A stretch of DNA of 64,000 nt, from the NCBI GenBank assembly GCA_963377175.1, contig CAUJNA010003790.1:262001-326000 (forward strand), in the 5' to 3' direction. Below, in pieces: positions 1 through 11,300 of the stretch (its first letter is position 1; each line of letters opens with the position of its first letter). The position numbers and the translations under genes were made by a program. Source of the DNA: Effrenium voratum. Taxonomy: Eukaryota; Sar; Dinophyceae; Suessiales; Symbiodiniaceae. Under the pieces are notes generated by a model that was not told the origin of the DNA, did no database searches, and saw only the letters and a list, made by a program, of their open reading frames with translations.

Positions 1-1540
1 GAATACAAGAACAAAACAGCCTTGCGCGTCTTCACATGCGGATGCCAAACGAATGATGGAAACCAGTTGCAAAAACCACTTTGCTGGTCACTCACGCGTT
101 ACCAGGCGGACGTAAACCCGGCGCGCCGGGTGCCGAAGAGTGCGGATGTGGCGTCCGCGAATTCATTGTGATACCCAAGCGTCTGACATTGATTTCTACG
201 AACCGCTTGCTTGGCATAACCCGGCGCTTCGGGCGACGCGCAACGCCTAGTCTGAACGCAGCATGCACGCTTAGTCACGCGAACGTGTGTTCGTAGCCGG
301 GCTGCGCGGGACAAGCACGATAAGCTTTCAGGTTCAAGTTTTTTTAACTACTTCACAAGCCGCATAAAAGAACAAAACAGCTTTGCGCGTCTTCACACGC
401 GTATCCCATCCGAATGATGGGAGCCAGCTGCAAGAACCATTTGCTTGTCACTCAAGCGCTATCTCGGACGTAACCCGGCGCGCCGCGCAACGCAAAGTGT
501 GGCTCTGGCGTGACCACAAAGACAATGTGTTGTCTCAACTGACGTCGACCGAGTGCGCTGCATTCCTGGCGCTCGAACTCGTCTGGGCGCTACGCGACGG
601 ACGTACCCTGGCGCGCCGAGCGACACGCGTAGTCTGCGCAGCCCAGCGTTAATCGTGCGAACATATTCACGGCCGGGCTGCGCGGGAAACGCGCGACTAG
701 CTTTCAGGCACCTGTTCTTTTAGCAGCTCCACAAAACAAATAAATGAACAAACGTTGTCTTGATCATGCGCCTGCCATCCGAGCGAGGGAAGCCTACTGC
801 CACTGTGCGAGCCACTGCTGGGACGGATGTAAATGCAACGCGCGCGCCTGGCGTCTATCAAGACACCGCTACCTAAGCACCTCGTCGATTCTACGCGCGG
901 GTTGCTTGGCGCCAGCGCGCTACTTGACAGAGTAACCCGGCGAGCCGGGCAACGCAAAGTGTGGCTCTGGCGTGATCACAAAGACAATGTGTTGTCCCAA
1001 CTGACGTCGACCGAGTGCGCTGCATTCCTGGCGCTCGAAGTCGTCTGGGCGCTACGCGACGGACGTAACCTGGCGCGCCGAGCGACACGCGTAGTCTGCG
1101 CAGCCCAGCGTTAATCGTGCGAACATATTCACGGCCGGGCTGCGCGGGAAACGCGCGACTAGCTTTCAGGCACCTGTTCTTTTAGCAGCTCCACAAACCA
1201 AATAAATGAACAAACGTTGTCTTGATCATGCAGCTGCCATCCGAGCGAGGGAAGCCTACTGCCACTGTGCGAGCCACTGCTGGGACGGATGTAAATGCAA
1301 CGCGCGCGCCTGGCGTCTATCAAGACTCCGCTACCTAAGCACCTCGTCGATTCTACGCGCGGGTTGCTTGGCGCGCGCGCGCTACTTGACAGATTAACCC
1401 GGCACGCCGGGCGACGCGCGACGTCTAGTCTGAACGCAGCGTGAACACTTAGTCACGCGAGCGTGTGTTCGATGAGCTTCCAGGCTCAAGTTCTTTTAAT
1501 TGCTTCATAAAGCGAATAAAAGAACAAACCGTGTTGCATT
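1..1540. repeat. Satellite-like tandem repeat array, left block
   Basis: Related monomers repeat head to tail. The opening segment recurs after about 362 bp (positions 1 and 362). A longer version repeats with a 462 bp step: matching points are 489/951, 611/1,073 and 741/1,203. Monomers share an ACCCGGCGCGCCGGG-like GC palindrome and a CAAGTTCTTTTA...AAAGAAC segment. Short open frames here exist in duplicate only because the DNA is duplicated, so no gene is called. The same family returns at 22.8-23.4 kb in the same orientation. Confidence 0.9.
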
Positions 1541-1700
1541 TCTGGAAACCCTGGGCTTCGGAGGCCTCCTTTTGTCAGGCCTAGGCCTTGTTTTGTTCCA
1601 GAGGCCTTGAATCGGGTTTGTAGAGGCCTTGAAAAGTAGGGGCAAAGGCCTTGAAAAGTAGGGGCAAAGGCCTTGAAAAGTAGCGGGTTACTATCTTGAG
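1541..1700. repeat. Short AGGCCTTGAAAAG repeat cluster, left copy
   Basis: Several copies of AGGCCTTGAAAAG with the spacer TAGGGGCAA lie directly inside the satellite block. The 20 bp string GGCCTCCTTTTGTCAGGCCT at 1,563-1,582 is found unchanged at 22,764-22,783, next to the right-hand satellite. Related 21 bp units occur at 12,130-12,194. Confidence 0.75.
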
Positions 1701-2483
1701 CAATTTCTGGCACATGTTCTGATCTGATGGATTTTGGCATCAAGTGAACTCTGCAGTAGGAATTTGTACTTGCCTCAGCTGATGGGTTTCAAGGGGTGGC
1801 CGTTAGCTCAGGGAGCTTCAAAACATAGCTGCCACGACAAAATCGCATATTGGCCAACGTTGGCACTTAGGGGTTCTGAAGCGTGCTTGTGCCATGAGAA
1901 GCTCTGATGCGAGCTGCCCTGGCTTCCCACGTGCTTGAGAATTTTGAGCTCGGCGCCGACCCCATCTATGGAACTGGTGCGCCTGCCCTGCCCTTGCAAA
2001 TCCTCGAATTGCGTTTGCAACACTTGTGCTGTGGAGACACCCCGCGCGTCACCGCTGCTGAGTCCGGGCATTCTACCAATCAAGTTTTGCAGAGTTGTCA
2101 TTGGGAAGCTGTTCGCTAACCTAGGCCTAGGTGTCACCCTGACAGCTATCAAAAAAATGCAAAGAATCGATGGCCATTAAGCTGCAGAGGCCCGCGTCTT
2201 TTTGCCAGCGCTGCCATGCCCGCCACAGTGCGGTCTTCAGTGGTAGAAGACCTGAAGGCAGTGGAGCGTGAGCATGATGCAACTTGTCAATTTGGCCCAT
2301 CTTTTGCAACTGCAGGACTTCTACACGGATTATCTGGAAAGGGATGCTTCGTACATATTGGCACGCCGGCGGGAATTGAAGGCAAGATTAGGCATATCCC
2401 ACAAGGATCCTCGGGCTCTTTGGCTGCATGTCGAAGCTTCGAAGGGCTAAGGGTTTCCTGAGGGCATGCTTTGCTCTTTCGAG
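1701..2483. other. No clear gene; weak coding signal on both strands
   Basis: A minus-strand frame at about 1,830-2,130 has no stop and reads like a soluble protein (TTLQNLIGRMPGLSSGDA). A plus-strand frame at about 2,290-2,447 reads LERDASYILARRREL. Neither has convincing splice borders on both sides. The plus frame fits the direction of the following exons, and the minus frame may be chance. Confidence 0.3.
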
Positions 2484-2559
2484 GTCCCCAAGTTCACCAT
2501 GGTGAACATTCTGCACAGCGCCAAGGATGCGGCTGGCAAACCCTTGTCGCTGCGAATCA
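2484..2559 (+). CDS. Candidate exon, unknown protein
   Basis: The frame reads VPKFTMVNILHSAKDAAGKP and continues to a GTGAGA donor at 2,560. An AG acceptor lies just before 2,484. The product is not recognised. It starts a series of plus-strand exons that continues to 3.5 kb and may belong to the large gene downstream or to a separate gene. Confidence 0.45.
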
Positions 2560-2943
2560 GTGAGAGGGAGGCAGGGCAGTCACATACATTCATGACACCA
2601 ACCTTTGCATGCCATACATGCATGCACGCATGCATCCATGCACTGCATGTCGTATGGAGGTGGAAGACAACGCGAACTTTCCGCTTCTCGGCGCGTTTCT
2701 CGCATCTTACGCTCCGACCCTGCCGTACAAAAGAGAACTGGAGGCCGGACCATGCATTGCAATGATCATTGATTGACTTCGGAAACAGTCTGTCCCCAAG
2801 TCATGCTTGGTTGGTTGATCTAATCTGTGGACCCGTCGATCACCAACATGACCGTTCATGCCTTGCTTGGCCAGTTGGCTTTGGCGTACGTCTCGCAGAC
2901 GCATGGTCTCAATCCACAGTTCTCCCAGCCCTACGAACATGAG

Positions 2944-3055
2944 GCGGGACAATTGGGCAAGATTTGCAAGCCAGCTAAAAAACGCAGAAGCCTCACTGCA
3001 CTCTGCGAAACCCCTCGTTCGGTTGGACCTTTCCAGCCCCGAGCTTGAATTGTTG
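2944..3055 (+). CDS. Candidate exon, unknown protein
   Basis: After the acceptor GAG at 2,941-2,943 the frame reads RDNWARFASQLKNAEASLHS and ends before a possible GTTTGC donor. The helical, charged composition looks coding. No family is recognised. Confidence 0.4.
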
Positions 3056-3178
3056 GTTTGCTTTTGGGTTCATCACTCAACCATGCAAAACAACGTAAAA
3101 GTGTTGCAAGTCCAGGGGTGGACTTGAATGCCCTGCAGGCGTGGGCGATAACTGAAGCAGGACTTCATCGTGCACTAG

Positions 3179-3337
3179 CTGCATACGTTCTCCATAGACT
3201 ACAACGAAACGTGGGCACAAGGCTCGATGAGGGGATTGCAGGGCTTTTTCACAAAACCTTTCCATGTTGCCAGGCCCAAGCGGCAAAAGATGCAAACGCT
3301 GAAGGGCATCGTCACGGAGAGGCTGAAGGACCGCATG
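3179..3337 (+). CDS. Candidate exon, unknown basic protein
   Basis: CTAG precedes 3,179 and GTATCC follows 3,337. The frame contains FSIDYNETWAQGSMRG and later TLKGIVTERLKDRM. An opposing open frame on the minus strand (about 3,077-3,448) is longer but lacks matching splice signals. I prefer the plus frame because it agrees with neighbouring exons. Confidence 0.45.
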
Positions 3338-3381
3338 GTATCCTTGGATTTGATCTAAGTGCGCATGTGTTTTTTGCCTAG

Positions 3382-3475
3382 GAGTCTGGGCTGCTGCGCA
3401 GCGACGGAAAGCGAATCTGCAAGTCAAGGTCGAAAAGTTCACTCTCATCAGCTGTCTCCAAGGAGGCTCGCTTGA
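3382..3475 (+). CDS. Candidate exon, Ser/Lys/Arg-rich
   Basis: A clear acceptor (TTTTTTGCCTAG) ends at 3,381. The frame then reads ESGLLRSDGKRICKSRSKSS and continues into basic helix-like residues. The 3' border is uncertain. Confidence 0.45.
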
Positions 3476-5119
3476 GAGAGAGGGATCAATCGCTCCTTTT
3501 CTTTGTTAATTCCCCAAAAGCCCTCAACTGGTCCCCCACTGAGATCGAGAGACAAACAGGTTCCCTTGTTTGGGCGGGGAGAAAAATGCGGTTTGTTGTT
3601 TTTTAGGGGGTACCTTTTTTAACCACCAATTGCAGGACAAGACATTTAGCGGATGTTTGATGATATGATCTGATGTCACTTTCATGGACCCAGTTCCTCA
3701 GCTACCACAGAAACAGCAAGCGCTGAACATGAATATGTAAACTATGAATGCACAGGCCTACTACACATGTATGCATGACCCTCAACGAACTAATCATGCA
3801 TTTTTGAAGCAAACATTATTAACATGAAGTGCATTATGTTCCAACTCACTCGCCTGGTTAACTGCTGATGCTGCGGCGTACGCAAATAGTGAGAGATGCG
3901 TGTGCATGTGTATGAACCACGCAGGTGGGTGAGCATTTGCACCAATATGGTTTCATATGTGCGCGAATGCGTGTGTATGTAGGAACGCGTGTGCATGCGT
4001 GTGTGTGTGTGTGTGTGCGTACGTGATTAATTATGGGGGTGGGTGGGTGGGTGTGAAGTGAAAGTGGGTGTTTGGGTGTCTGGGTGTGAAGGCGGTAGGT
4101 AGGCCTATAGGTGTGCATGTGGGTGTGTGCCAGTGTGCAAGTAAGTAGGGTGCTGTCAGCCTTGCGCAGAGACACACACACACAGTGCGTGCAATATGTG
4201 GATGTTTGGCATTGACAGGTATGATTATACATGTGCACATGCATTTAAGATTGACGCAACTCAATGCAGTTGCATGTGCAACACGCACGTTGCACCATCG
4301 CTTATTTGTCGCGGTCCTGTTGTTTGCGCGCTTGGCGCATGCACTTGCTTCTAATGACGCGCGTGAAATGCGCATCTTCCAAAGAAGAAGTGCTTCCAAA
4401 CATGCTGCGTGTCGCCTTCACGCATGTATGTGCACATGTGTGTACTCGCTGACGGTGGTGCTGCCTCGATCTTGTAGTGCATATAGTTGCCGGCATACGA
4501 GTGGCGCAAGTTTCCTTTTTCTGAAACGCTCTTCAACGTACGAAGATGCGCATGTGGGTGCGTGAGCGTGTGCGTGCACGCCTGCGTTGTGTGTGTGTGT
4601 GTGTGTGTGTGCGTGTGCGCGTGTGTGCTTGTGTGTGTGTGTGCGCACGTGCGTGCGTGCAGTGTGTGTGTGTGTGTGTGCAGCATGTGTGGGTGTGTCT
4701 CTGTCGGTGTGTCTGTGTCTGTGTGTGTGCGTGGGTGTGTTTGCGAATGTGAGTGCGTGCGTGTGTTTGTGTCGCACGTGTGCGTGTGAGTTGGCGTTCT
4801 GTTGTCTGCGCTAGGACGAAAATCCTGACGAAGGTGAGGAGCAGGAGGAGGAGACAGCGTCACAAACAAACACAGCGATCGACTTGCCCACAGGGTGGCC
4901 ACAGAGCATGTGTTTTCCCCAATGAACTTCTTGATTCTTCCCTTCTCCAACGCTCCGCCAAAAACACATGACAAGCAGATTTAGTAGCAACTTCGCAGCG
5001 TGCCGGCCATCTAGTCCTTACATTATGTAAGTGGGCACAGTTGATTCAAAGAAAACATAAGACCTTGGTACCCGGTACCCCATCAACATTTTCTTGCTTT
5101 TTTGGGCAAGCCAGTCCGC
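3476..5119. repeat. GT/TGCATG microsatellite-rich spacer
   Basis: No supported exon. The stretch holds TGCATG runs near 3.8-4.0 kb, (GT)n at about 3,998-4,017, GGGT/GTGG tracts to 4,150, and a long (GT)n/(GTGC)n tract at about 4,540-4,800. Open frames of Cys/Val or His/Thr repeats here are microsatellite artefacts. Confidence 0.85.
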
Positions 5120-5250
5120 AGGATTCAAGTGAGACCGAGATCGAGGTGGACGAACACACAGACGATATCGATGAAAATCAAGGAGGAGGAGAGTGTGAGT
5201 CAGAATGGGATGAAGATGGCCCAGAGGTCCGGGGACACATGGAGGATGGC
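5120..5250 (+). CDS. Candidate acidic exon
   Basis: The frame reads QDSSETEIEVDEHTDDIDEN, followed by further Asp/Glu-rich sequence (ESEWDEDGPEV). An AG lies just upstream. Such an acidic linker fits the low-complexity N-terminal part of the downstream plus-strand protein. The 3' border is uncertain because coding sequence seems to shift frame into the next feature. Confidence 0.5.
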
Positions 5251-5289
5251 TTGACAAACCAAACGAAACACAGTCGATGGGGCCTTGCA

Positions 5290-6130
5290 GCCCAATTCTG
5301 GTGCTGGAGTCGCCAGCCAAGCCGCCAGCTGCCCAGCTCCGAAGCCTGCCAAGGCGTGTTCAAAGCATGCTGCTGCTGGACGACAACAAGCAAGTGCCTG
5401 AAAGCCCAACTCCTTCCCCGGTGAGCCCGCCTGAGGCACCCAGTCCCCTGCCAGACTCGTCACAACCCCGCAGCAGCACAACCACGGATTCACAGCCCGA
5501 CACTCCCTTGCCAGACAACACTCCTCCTGACACACAGCAGCCTGAGCCCAGCACTCCTCCGGACACACAGCAGCCCGGCACTCCCTTGCCAGACAGCAGC
5601 CCGGACGGCGCTCCTCCTGACACGCACCAGCCTGAGCAGCCCGGCACTCCCCCGGACACACAGCAGCCCGGCACTCCGCCGGAGACACAGCAGCCCAGCA
5701 CTCCGCCGGACACGCAGCAGCCCGGCACTCCCTCGGACACACAGCAGCCCGGCACTCCACCGGACACGCAGCAGCCCGGCACTCCCCCGGACACACAGCA
5801 GCCCGGCACTCCGCCAGACACGCAGCAGCCCGGCAATGCGCCAGACACGCAGCAGCCCGGCACTCCCCCGGACACACAGCAGCCCGGCACTCCGCCGGAC
5901 ACGCAGCAGCCCGGCACTCCCCCGGACACACAGCAGCCCGGCACTCCGCCAGACACGCAGCAGCCCGGCACTTTGTCGGACACACAGCAGCCCGGCACTC
6001 CCCCGGACACGCAGCAGCCCGGCGCTCCCCCGGACACACAGCAGCCCGGCACTCCGCCAGACACTCCCCCGGACACACAGCAGCCCTCACAGCAGTCCAC
6101 AGACACACTGCCTGGTCTCACGGACCGGGG
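5290..6130 (+). CDS. Pro/Gln-rich repeat exon, (GTPPDTQQP)n
   Basis: About 20 consecutive nonapeptides with consensus GTPPDTQQP are encoded by a 27 bp minisatellite that keeps the frame throughout. It is preceded by SPTPSPVSPPEAPSP. Most base changes between units are at third positions, and a few alter residues (GTLSDTQQP, GNAPDTQQP, GTPSDTQQP). The reading frame is lost or shifted at the poly-G run starting at 6,127. Likely a disordered linker. Whether it belongs to the large plus-strand gene is an inference from order and strand. Confidence 0.6.
5640..6095 (+). repeat. 27 bp coding minisatellite
   Basis: Tandem units of 27 bp (core GGCACTCCCCCGGACACACA) alternate between ACACAG and ACGCAG versions, giving a 54 bp higher-order period in part of the array. 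Confidence 0.9.
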
Positions 6131-6479
6131 GGGGGGGGGGTCGACATTGCGTGCGTGCTTGTACGCGGCGGGACGCCTAGTGCAAGCGCGTGAACTTATT
6201 GTGTCAGGACAGGAAGCCCCTGGTGCAAGATCGAACAGAGGAGGACGCTGCGTTGGAGAAAGAAGCATGCAGATTGTGCAAAGAGCTGGAGTGCGCGGCC
6301 AACTCAAATGATAACTCTGACTTGCTGAAGGCGGGGGGGGGGGGCAATATTAGTCGATCATGATTACGCTCGTAGAATTCATTCAAATCTGCGTGCGCCA
6401 GGCTCAAAGGCAACTGCGCAAAGTGCTGAAAAAGCGATCGACAGAGCCAGCTGACGAGGTGCCTGAAGGCGAGGATGAC

Positions 6480-7064
6480 GACCGAGAACATCGCGACAAT
6501 CAAAGCGAAGAAGATTTGGAAGCGGCAGGGATCAAAAGTCTTTGCGCGGTTGGGGAGGGCGCGGTCGCGGAGGGCGTGGGCGCGGAGGGCGTGGCCGCGG
6601 AGGGCGTGGCCGTGAAAGCAAGGGCGAAGGCCGGGGCCGCGGCCGTGGAAAAAAGAGCGTCGGAGGTGATCCGACACCTGCGGACAAGGCTCCTCATGCG
6701 CCAGCTCAAGAAGCACCGCCAGCCAAAGCAACCCCAGCAGAGCAGCCCCAGCAAGCCCCAGTTGCGCAGCAAGCCCCAGCAGAGCAGCTTGCAGACTCAG
6801 CAGCGGCGGACAAAGACAAAAAAAAGGGGCGGCAGCCGCGCACAAATAAGCGGAAAGCACATCAGGAATTGCGTGCGCCGACCGGGCCTACGCAGAAAGT
6901 TGGCGAGAACACGCAAGACAATCCAGCAGCAACTTCAGCCCCATGCCCATCCAAGAAGGGGAGAAAGCGCAAGGCGGCGCCGAACGAAGAGGAAACCAAG
7001 CCAACAAAGCAAGATGAGGCCATCCATTTGTATGCCATGCATGCCCTCATGAGCTCCATGAGAT
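6480..7064 (+). CDS. RGG-type basic segment, candidate exon
   Basis: The frame reads LRGWGGRGRGGRGRGG, then RGRGRGKK, an Ala/Pro/Gln-rich linker (PAEQPQQAPVAQQAPAEQ) and Lys-rich patches (KKGRKRKAAPNEEE). It stops at about 7,066. The Arg/Gly part is typical of RNA- or DNA-binding disordered regions and the Lys clusters look like nuclear signals. A second overlapping frame starting at 6,360 is also open because the DNA is G/C-rich. The RGG frame is preferred on composition. Confidence 0.55.
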
Positions 7065-7134
7065 AGTACATTATTCAATGCATGGTCGGCATTCAATGCA
7101 CAGAGTGTGTTGGTGTTCATGTGTTCCAGGCCTT

Positions 7135-7225
7135 CGCTGCGAACGAGAAGCTTCTTCTCGAACTGGCCGAGACTGATGAAGATCTCAAGCGCCACATGCC
7201 GACGCCCGGCACGAAGCCATGTCCT
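7135..7225 (+). CDS. Candidate short exon
   Basis: The frame reads AFAANEKLLLELAETDEDLK and ends in a stop 11 codons later, or at an unseen donor before it. The amphipathic acidic helix pattern suggests coding. It continues the plus-strand series. Confidence 0.4.
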
Positions 7226-7417
7226 TAGATGAGATGTGGCAGTGTGGATTTCAAAGACCTGTCACCTCAGGTCTTTCACAGCCAAGCCCCCTCAGTCCAG
7301 TCCAGCGACAAAACCGCTGCCCATTGGCATTTTGCTGGGGGCCCAACACATGCCCCTGCTCGTTTTGATGGCATAGCAACATCAAACTCGATTTGCGCAA
7401 ATCAGGCCCTACAAGGG

Positions 7418-7500
7418 GGCATTCTACATCCGCAACGTGGTTGAATCCAACTTGAGAACGGTCGAAGCTTCAATTGGGGCTTCTCTGCAGGCACGCCGGG
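7418..7500 (+). CDS. Candidate short exon
   Basis: The frame reads GAFYIRNVVESNLRTVEASI and lies between AG-rich acceptor and uncertain donor sequence. No family recognised. The 7.5-8.34 kb stretch after it has competing open frames on both strands and no feature I can support. Confidence 0.35.
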
Positions 7501-8359
7501 TTCACGGATTCACCCTCCTTTTTTTTTGGCACACACGTGCGTGCACATTCGCGCAGGCCGACAGATCTGGCGGTCTATCCATCTTCTGGGTGACTCATGG
7601 CGGGCTCTCCCACTCGTGCAAGCCCCAGATTGATGCTTGTACCGTACCGTTGCGCCGTATGGTGTTCTTATCTGTTGTAACGTGCCAAGGTGGAAGTTGG
7701 CGCGCCTTTCAGCTGAGTGGGACGCTTGTGATGTTGATTGATTGAGCTGCAATATATTTGCATTCGGGTTTTACTTGGATTGAGGGGCCCTATATGGACG
7801 GCGCCCAATCCCCATCTGGTTGAAAGGCGAATGCCTTGCATTCGCAGTCTGGGGCGCACAACGCGGGGTACTTCGATGCGTCGTTGAAAAAACCGAGAAC
7901 GAACGAGCCCATGGTGCCTGCATGCAAATTGCTCGCAAACATTCTGAATTGAAGCAATTGATCGGCTTTGAATTTTATCGCAATAGTTCCTTCCTTTTGC
8001 AGCTGGCTATAGCGGATGCACTGGGGTGTCCGTTTTTGTAGCCAGCAGGTACCAGTGTTACCAGTGTCAGTTTGACATGCAATGCCGCCTGCTTGGACTC
8101 GCTCCCCCCTTGCCATCACTCGCACAGCCAGCGAAATGCTGCTGCGACTTGGAGCGCCGTTGCTTCTGTCCGAACCCCAGAATTGGCAAAAGAAAGCCTC
8201 CCTTGCCATCATGTGTCTGTCACCTGAACATGTGATTTTTGGCGACTCTGCAATGAGGTTGCACATGCTGGACTACGTGGCTCAAGCAACAACGGGTCCT
8301 AACGCCAGCCGCGTCATGCCCTGAGGGCAAACAAAGCGTGGGTGTTGACGGAACACAAT

Positions 8360-11300
8360 TCGACCTTCTCCAAGGATTTGGATATTGCTGACTTCTTTGC
8401 AGGGGGCAAAGCAATATACCATAGTGCCCGCCCTGCTCTTACTGGTCCACAGTTGCCCAACCCCTGTTTCGAATTGGACGCCAAGCTGCTCAGGCGAAGC
8501 AGGAAGCAGATCGCCGGCTGCCCAGTGCAGTGACCAATTGGTCCTTAGACGCACGGTGGTGAGATGCATGACGACCAAAGGATGTATGGGTGTTTTTGGG
8601 AAATTAGCAGTATACAGTTACGTTGCACAACAATGTTAGCTACCCATGCAAACGTGAGGATCACTGTTTCAATGGTTCAGCCTGATGGCGTGCCCTGGGG
8701 GGGCGGGTGTTGGAGGGTTCATCAAAACAATTGTTTAAATCTATGCCCACCCACTTGTAATTTCTGGCGTTTCTGACTCAGCCGGTCCCACAACAATGGC
8801 TGGCCTATCATCCAAGCAAGTGATTAAGATTCGCAAGCTTGGAATCTAAGCGGTCTCTGCATTTTTTCACTGAGCATTTCGATTGCAGCAAAGCACTCCA
8901 GTGCACTTCGATATGCAAAAGGCTTCCACAATGAACACGCTGTATGTGGTCCAACAGCAAAAACAACTAAGTCTTAGCCGGTGCCGCTGCAATTGTAGCA
9001 TATCCACTCTATGCCTGGCGCTGATTCAATTGTTGCTGCTGCAGTTTCTGACAGCGCGAAAATCAATTGTTGTTGTTGCTGCCTATTTTGGTGCATTTGC
9101 TTTTAAAGTTTCTTGGATTGAATGATACGCCTTGCAATTGCTCATGCTGTTCTAGTAGCTGCTGCCACCGTCCACCTCTCGAGTTAACATCACCATCATC
9201 ACCATGCTGCCAAGAATGCGGCGGTGACTACTGCCGTAGCTGCTGCTGCTTCTAACGCTTCTTGGGCTGCTGTGAACATCACCTCCTACTACTACTACTG
9301 CTGCTATTACACTGCTGCTGCTGCTGCTACTATTACTACTACTGTTACTACGACTGCTACTTCTACTATGAGAATCGTTTATTGTAGTTACAACAATAAG
9401 AGAGTTATACTAGCATTATCGATATTACAATAGCTGTACGACTATTGCAGCTACGCAAGGCTACATCTATCGTGTGTGTCAGCACTTCTACTCCTTCGGG
9501 AACTGCTGTTTTCATTAGCCACTAGCTACTGCTGCTGTTGCTACTGCTGCTGCTACGGTTACTCCCACTGCCACTGCCACTGCTACTTCTACTGCCACTG
9601 CTGCCACTTCTGCTGGCCCTGCTTTGCCTTCTTCTTCCACCACTTCAAGCGCAGCTGCTGGTTTTGCGTTGCGGTGCAGCAAACGCAAGTAGTAGTCTTG
9701 TCGCTGTAGCTGGCTGTCACATCCTACTGCTACACATCATACAATTGATGTCACCGACTTCCCGGCTGTTATATCGCCAACTCTGCTTAAGTTGCTTACA
9801 TGCACGTGTAGTGCCAATGTACCACATTGTGGGTTCTGCTAGTTGCGCTGCCACTTACTGCACACCAGTCTGCTCTACTGCTGCTGATGTTATTTCTACG
9901 CCGTACAAATCTACCACTGCTTGCTACGCACCACATTGCTGCCAGTGATGATTTACACCATGCTGGCGCCATGTTACCACTACTGCACTGCCATGGTTGG
10001 CTGCTTCTTCTCCTGCTGCTACTGCTGCTGGCTAGCTGCTCATTCTGCACCGATGATGCTGGCAATGCGGGGGGCGGGGGGGCGGGGGTGTTCCTTTGAG
10101 TGCTCAATACTTGCAACTAGAATCTGGTGATGCTGGCAATGCGGAGCATGTTCTTTTAAGCGCCCAATTACAGACTTTAAAAGAACACGTGATGCTGGCA
10201 ATGTGGACAGGTGATGCTGGGCAATGCTGGCAATGCGGAGCATGTTCTTTTAAGTGCTCAATTGCAGACATTAAAAGAACACATAATGCTGGCAATATGG
10301 ACAGGTGATGCTGAGTGATGCTGGTAATGCGGAGCATGATTTAAATGCTCAATTGCAGACTAAAAGAACACGATCCTGGCAATATGGCAAGCGCTTTTTA
10401 GGTGCTCAATTGCAGAATCGAAGCACTCTTCATTCAGGCCTTCCAAAGCGACCCATAAGTTTTATTGTGCTTGATTTTCCTTTCCCCTACTCAGCCCTTC
10501 CATTTGGAAAGGACATTGCGCACCTCTGAACTCAAAGCTGCGTGACTGGCCAAGGACCTTCTTTGAGGTACTTGATTGCCCGGAGGCTCACGACCTATGT
10601 GGCGTGCTCTTGGCTTAGCGATTCGATCTTCCCATGCTGAACAGTACAGGCGGGCGTTAGCTTCAAACTAAGGACTGGCTTTCTGAAAGCCTGCCAGGTG
10701 ATACTGAGATTGAAAGAAGATGGATTGTGCGTCGGAGGGCCACCTTGCTCATCATGGGTGTTTATGAATTCGGCCACTCATGGCAGAACACCGGACCGAT
10801 GCTTTGGAAACCAATGCTACAGCTACGTCAAGAAAGCCAACACGTTCCTAGACCGCACAGTGAGTCTTGTTGTTGCAACTGATCATTGAAGTACGAACAT
10901 GTGGTTCACCGAGGCTCACATGCCGATGGGCAATTTTGCTGCTTTTATGCGCTTGCAGATGTGTCCACACATTGTCAGAACAGCCAGGAACATCACTGAT
11001 GCGCCATTATCAGTACATTGTCTTCATCCAGCGGCTCTTCACGGAGGTTTTTGACTTCAGCTGGACAGAGACGCACTTGCCACGTTCTGAGTACGCATGC
11101 GCACCTTGTATTATGACCTTGGTCTTCCAGGTCTTGGGGAAATGAGATCATCAATCCTCCCGGGTCAGTATGTTGCTGTGTTGGAAGACCACGGTGATCA
11201 TACACGCATGACCCATGCTTGCACACATCTTTGCTCGCCTGCCCCTGCTTAGCTACATGGGCGCCTGGGGAGCCCTTTCATTGAAGCCTACAAGAACATT

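Noticed and set aside
383..1397. Pairs of near-identical short open frames on the plus strand
   Set aside because: They exist because the 462 bp repeat is duplicated. They lack conserved peptide features and the same frames are broken in other monomers.
1470..1500. GGCTCAAG within CTTCCAGGCTCAAGTTC as a relic of the dinoflagellate spliced leader
   Set aside because: Only the last eight bases agree with the leader end, and the upstream part does not. Too short to separate from chance.
4351..4974. Long His/Thr-rich or Cys/Val-rich frames on both strands
   Set aside because: Pure translation of (GT)n/(CA)n microsatellite.
5200..6307. Minus-strand Cys/Ala and Gly/Cys repeat frames
   Set aside because: Opposite-strand shadows of the 27 bp minisatellite. 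The plus frame has the more protein-like start SPTPSPVSPPEAPSP.
7790..8266. 158-codon minus-strand frame
   Set aside because: It opposes a plus-strand frame of similar quality, lacks any motif and lies between plus-strand exons.
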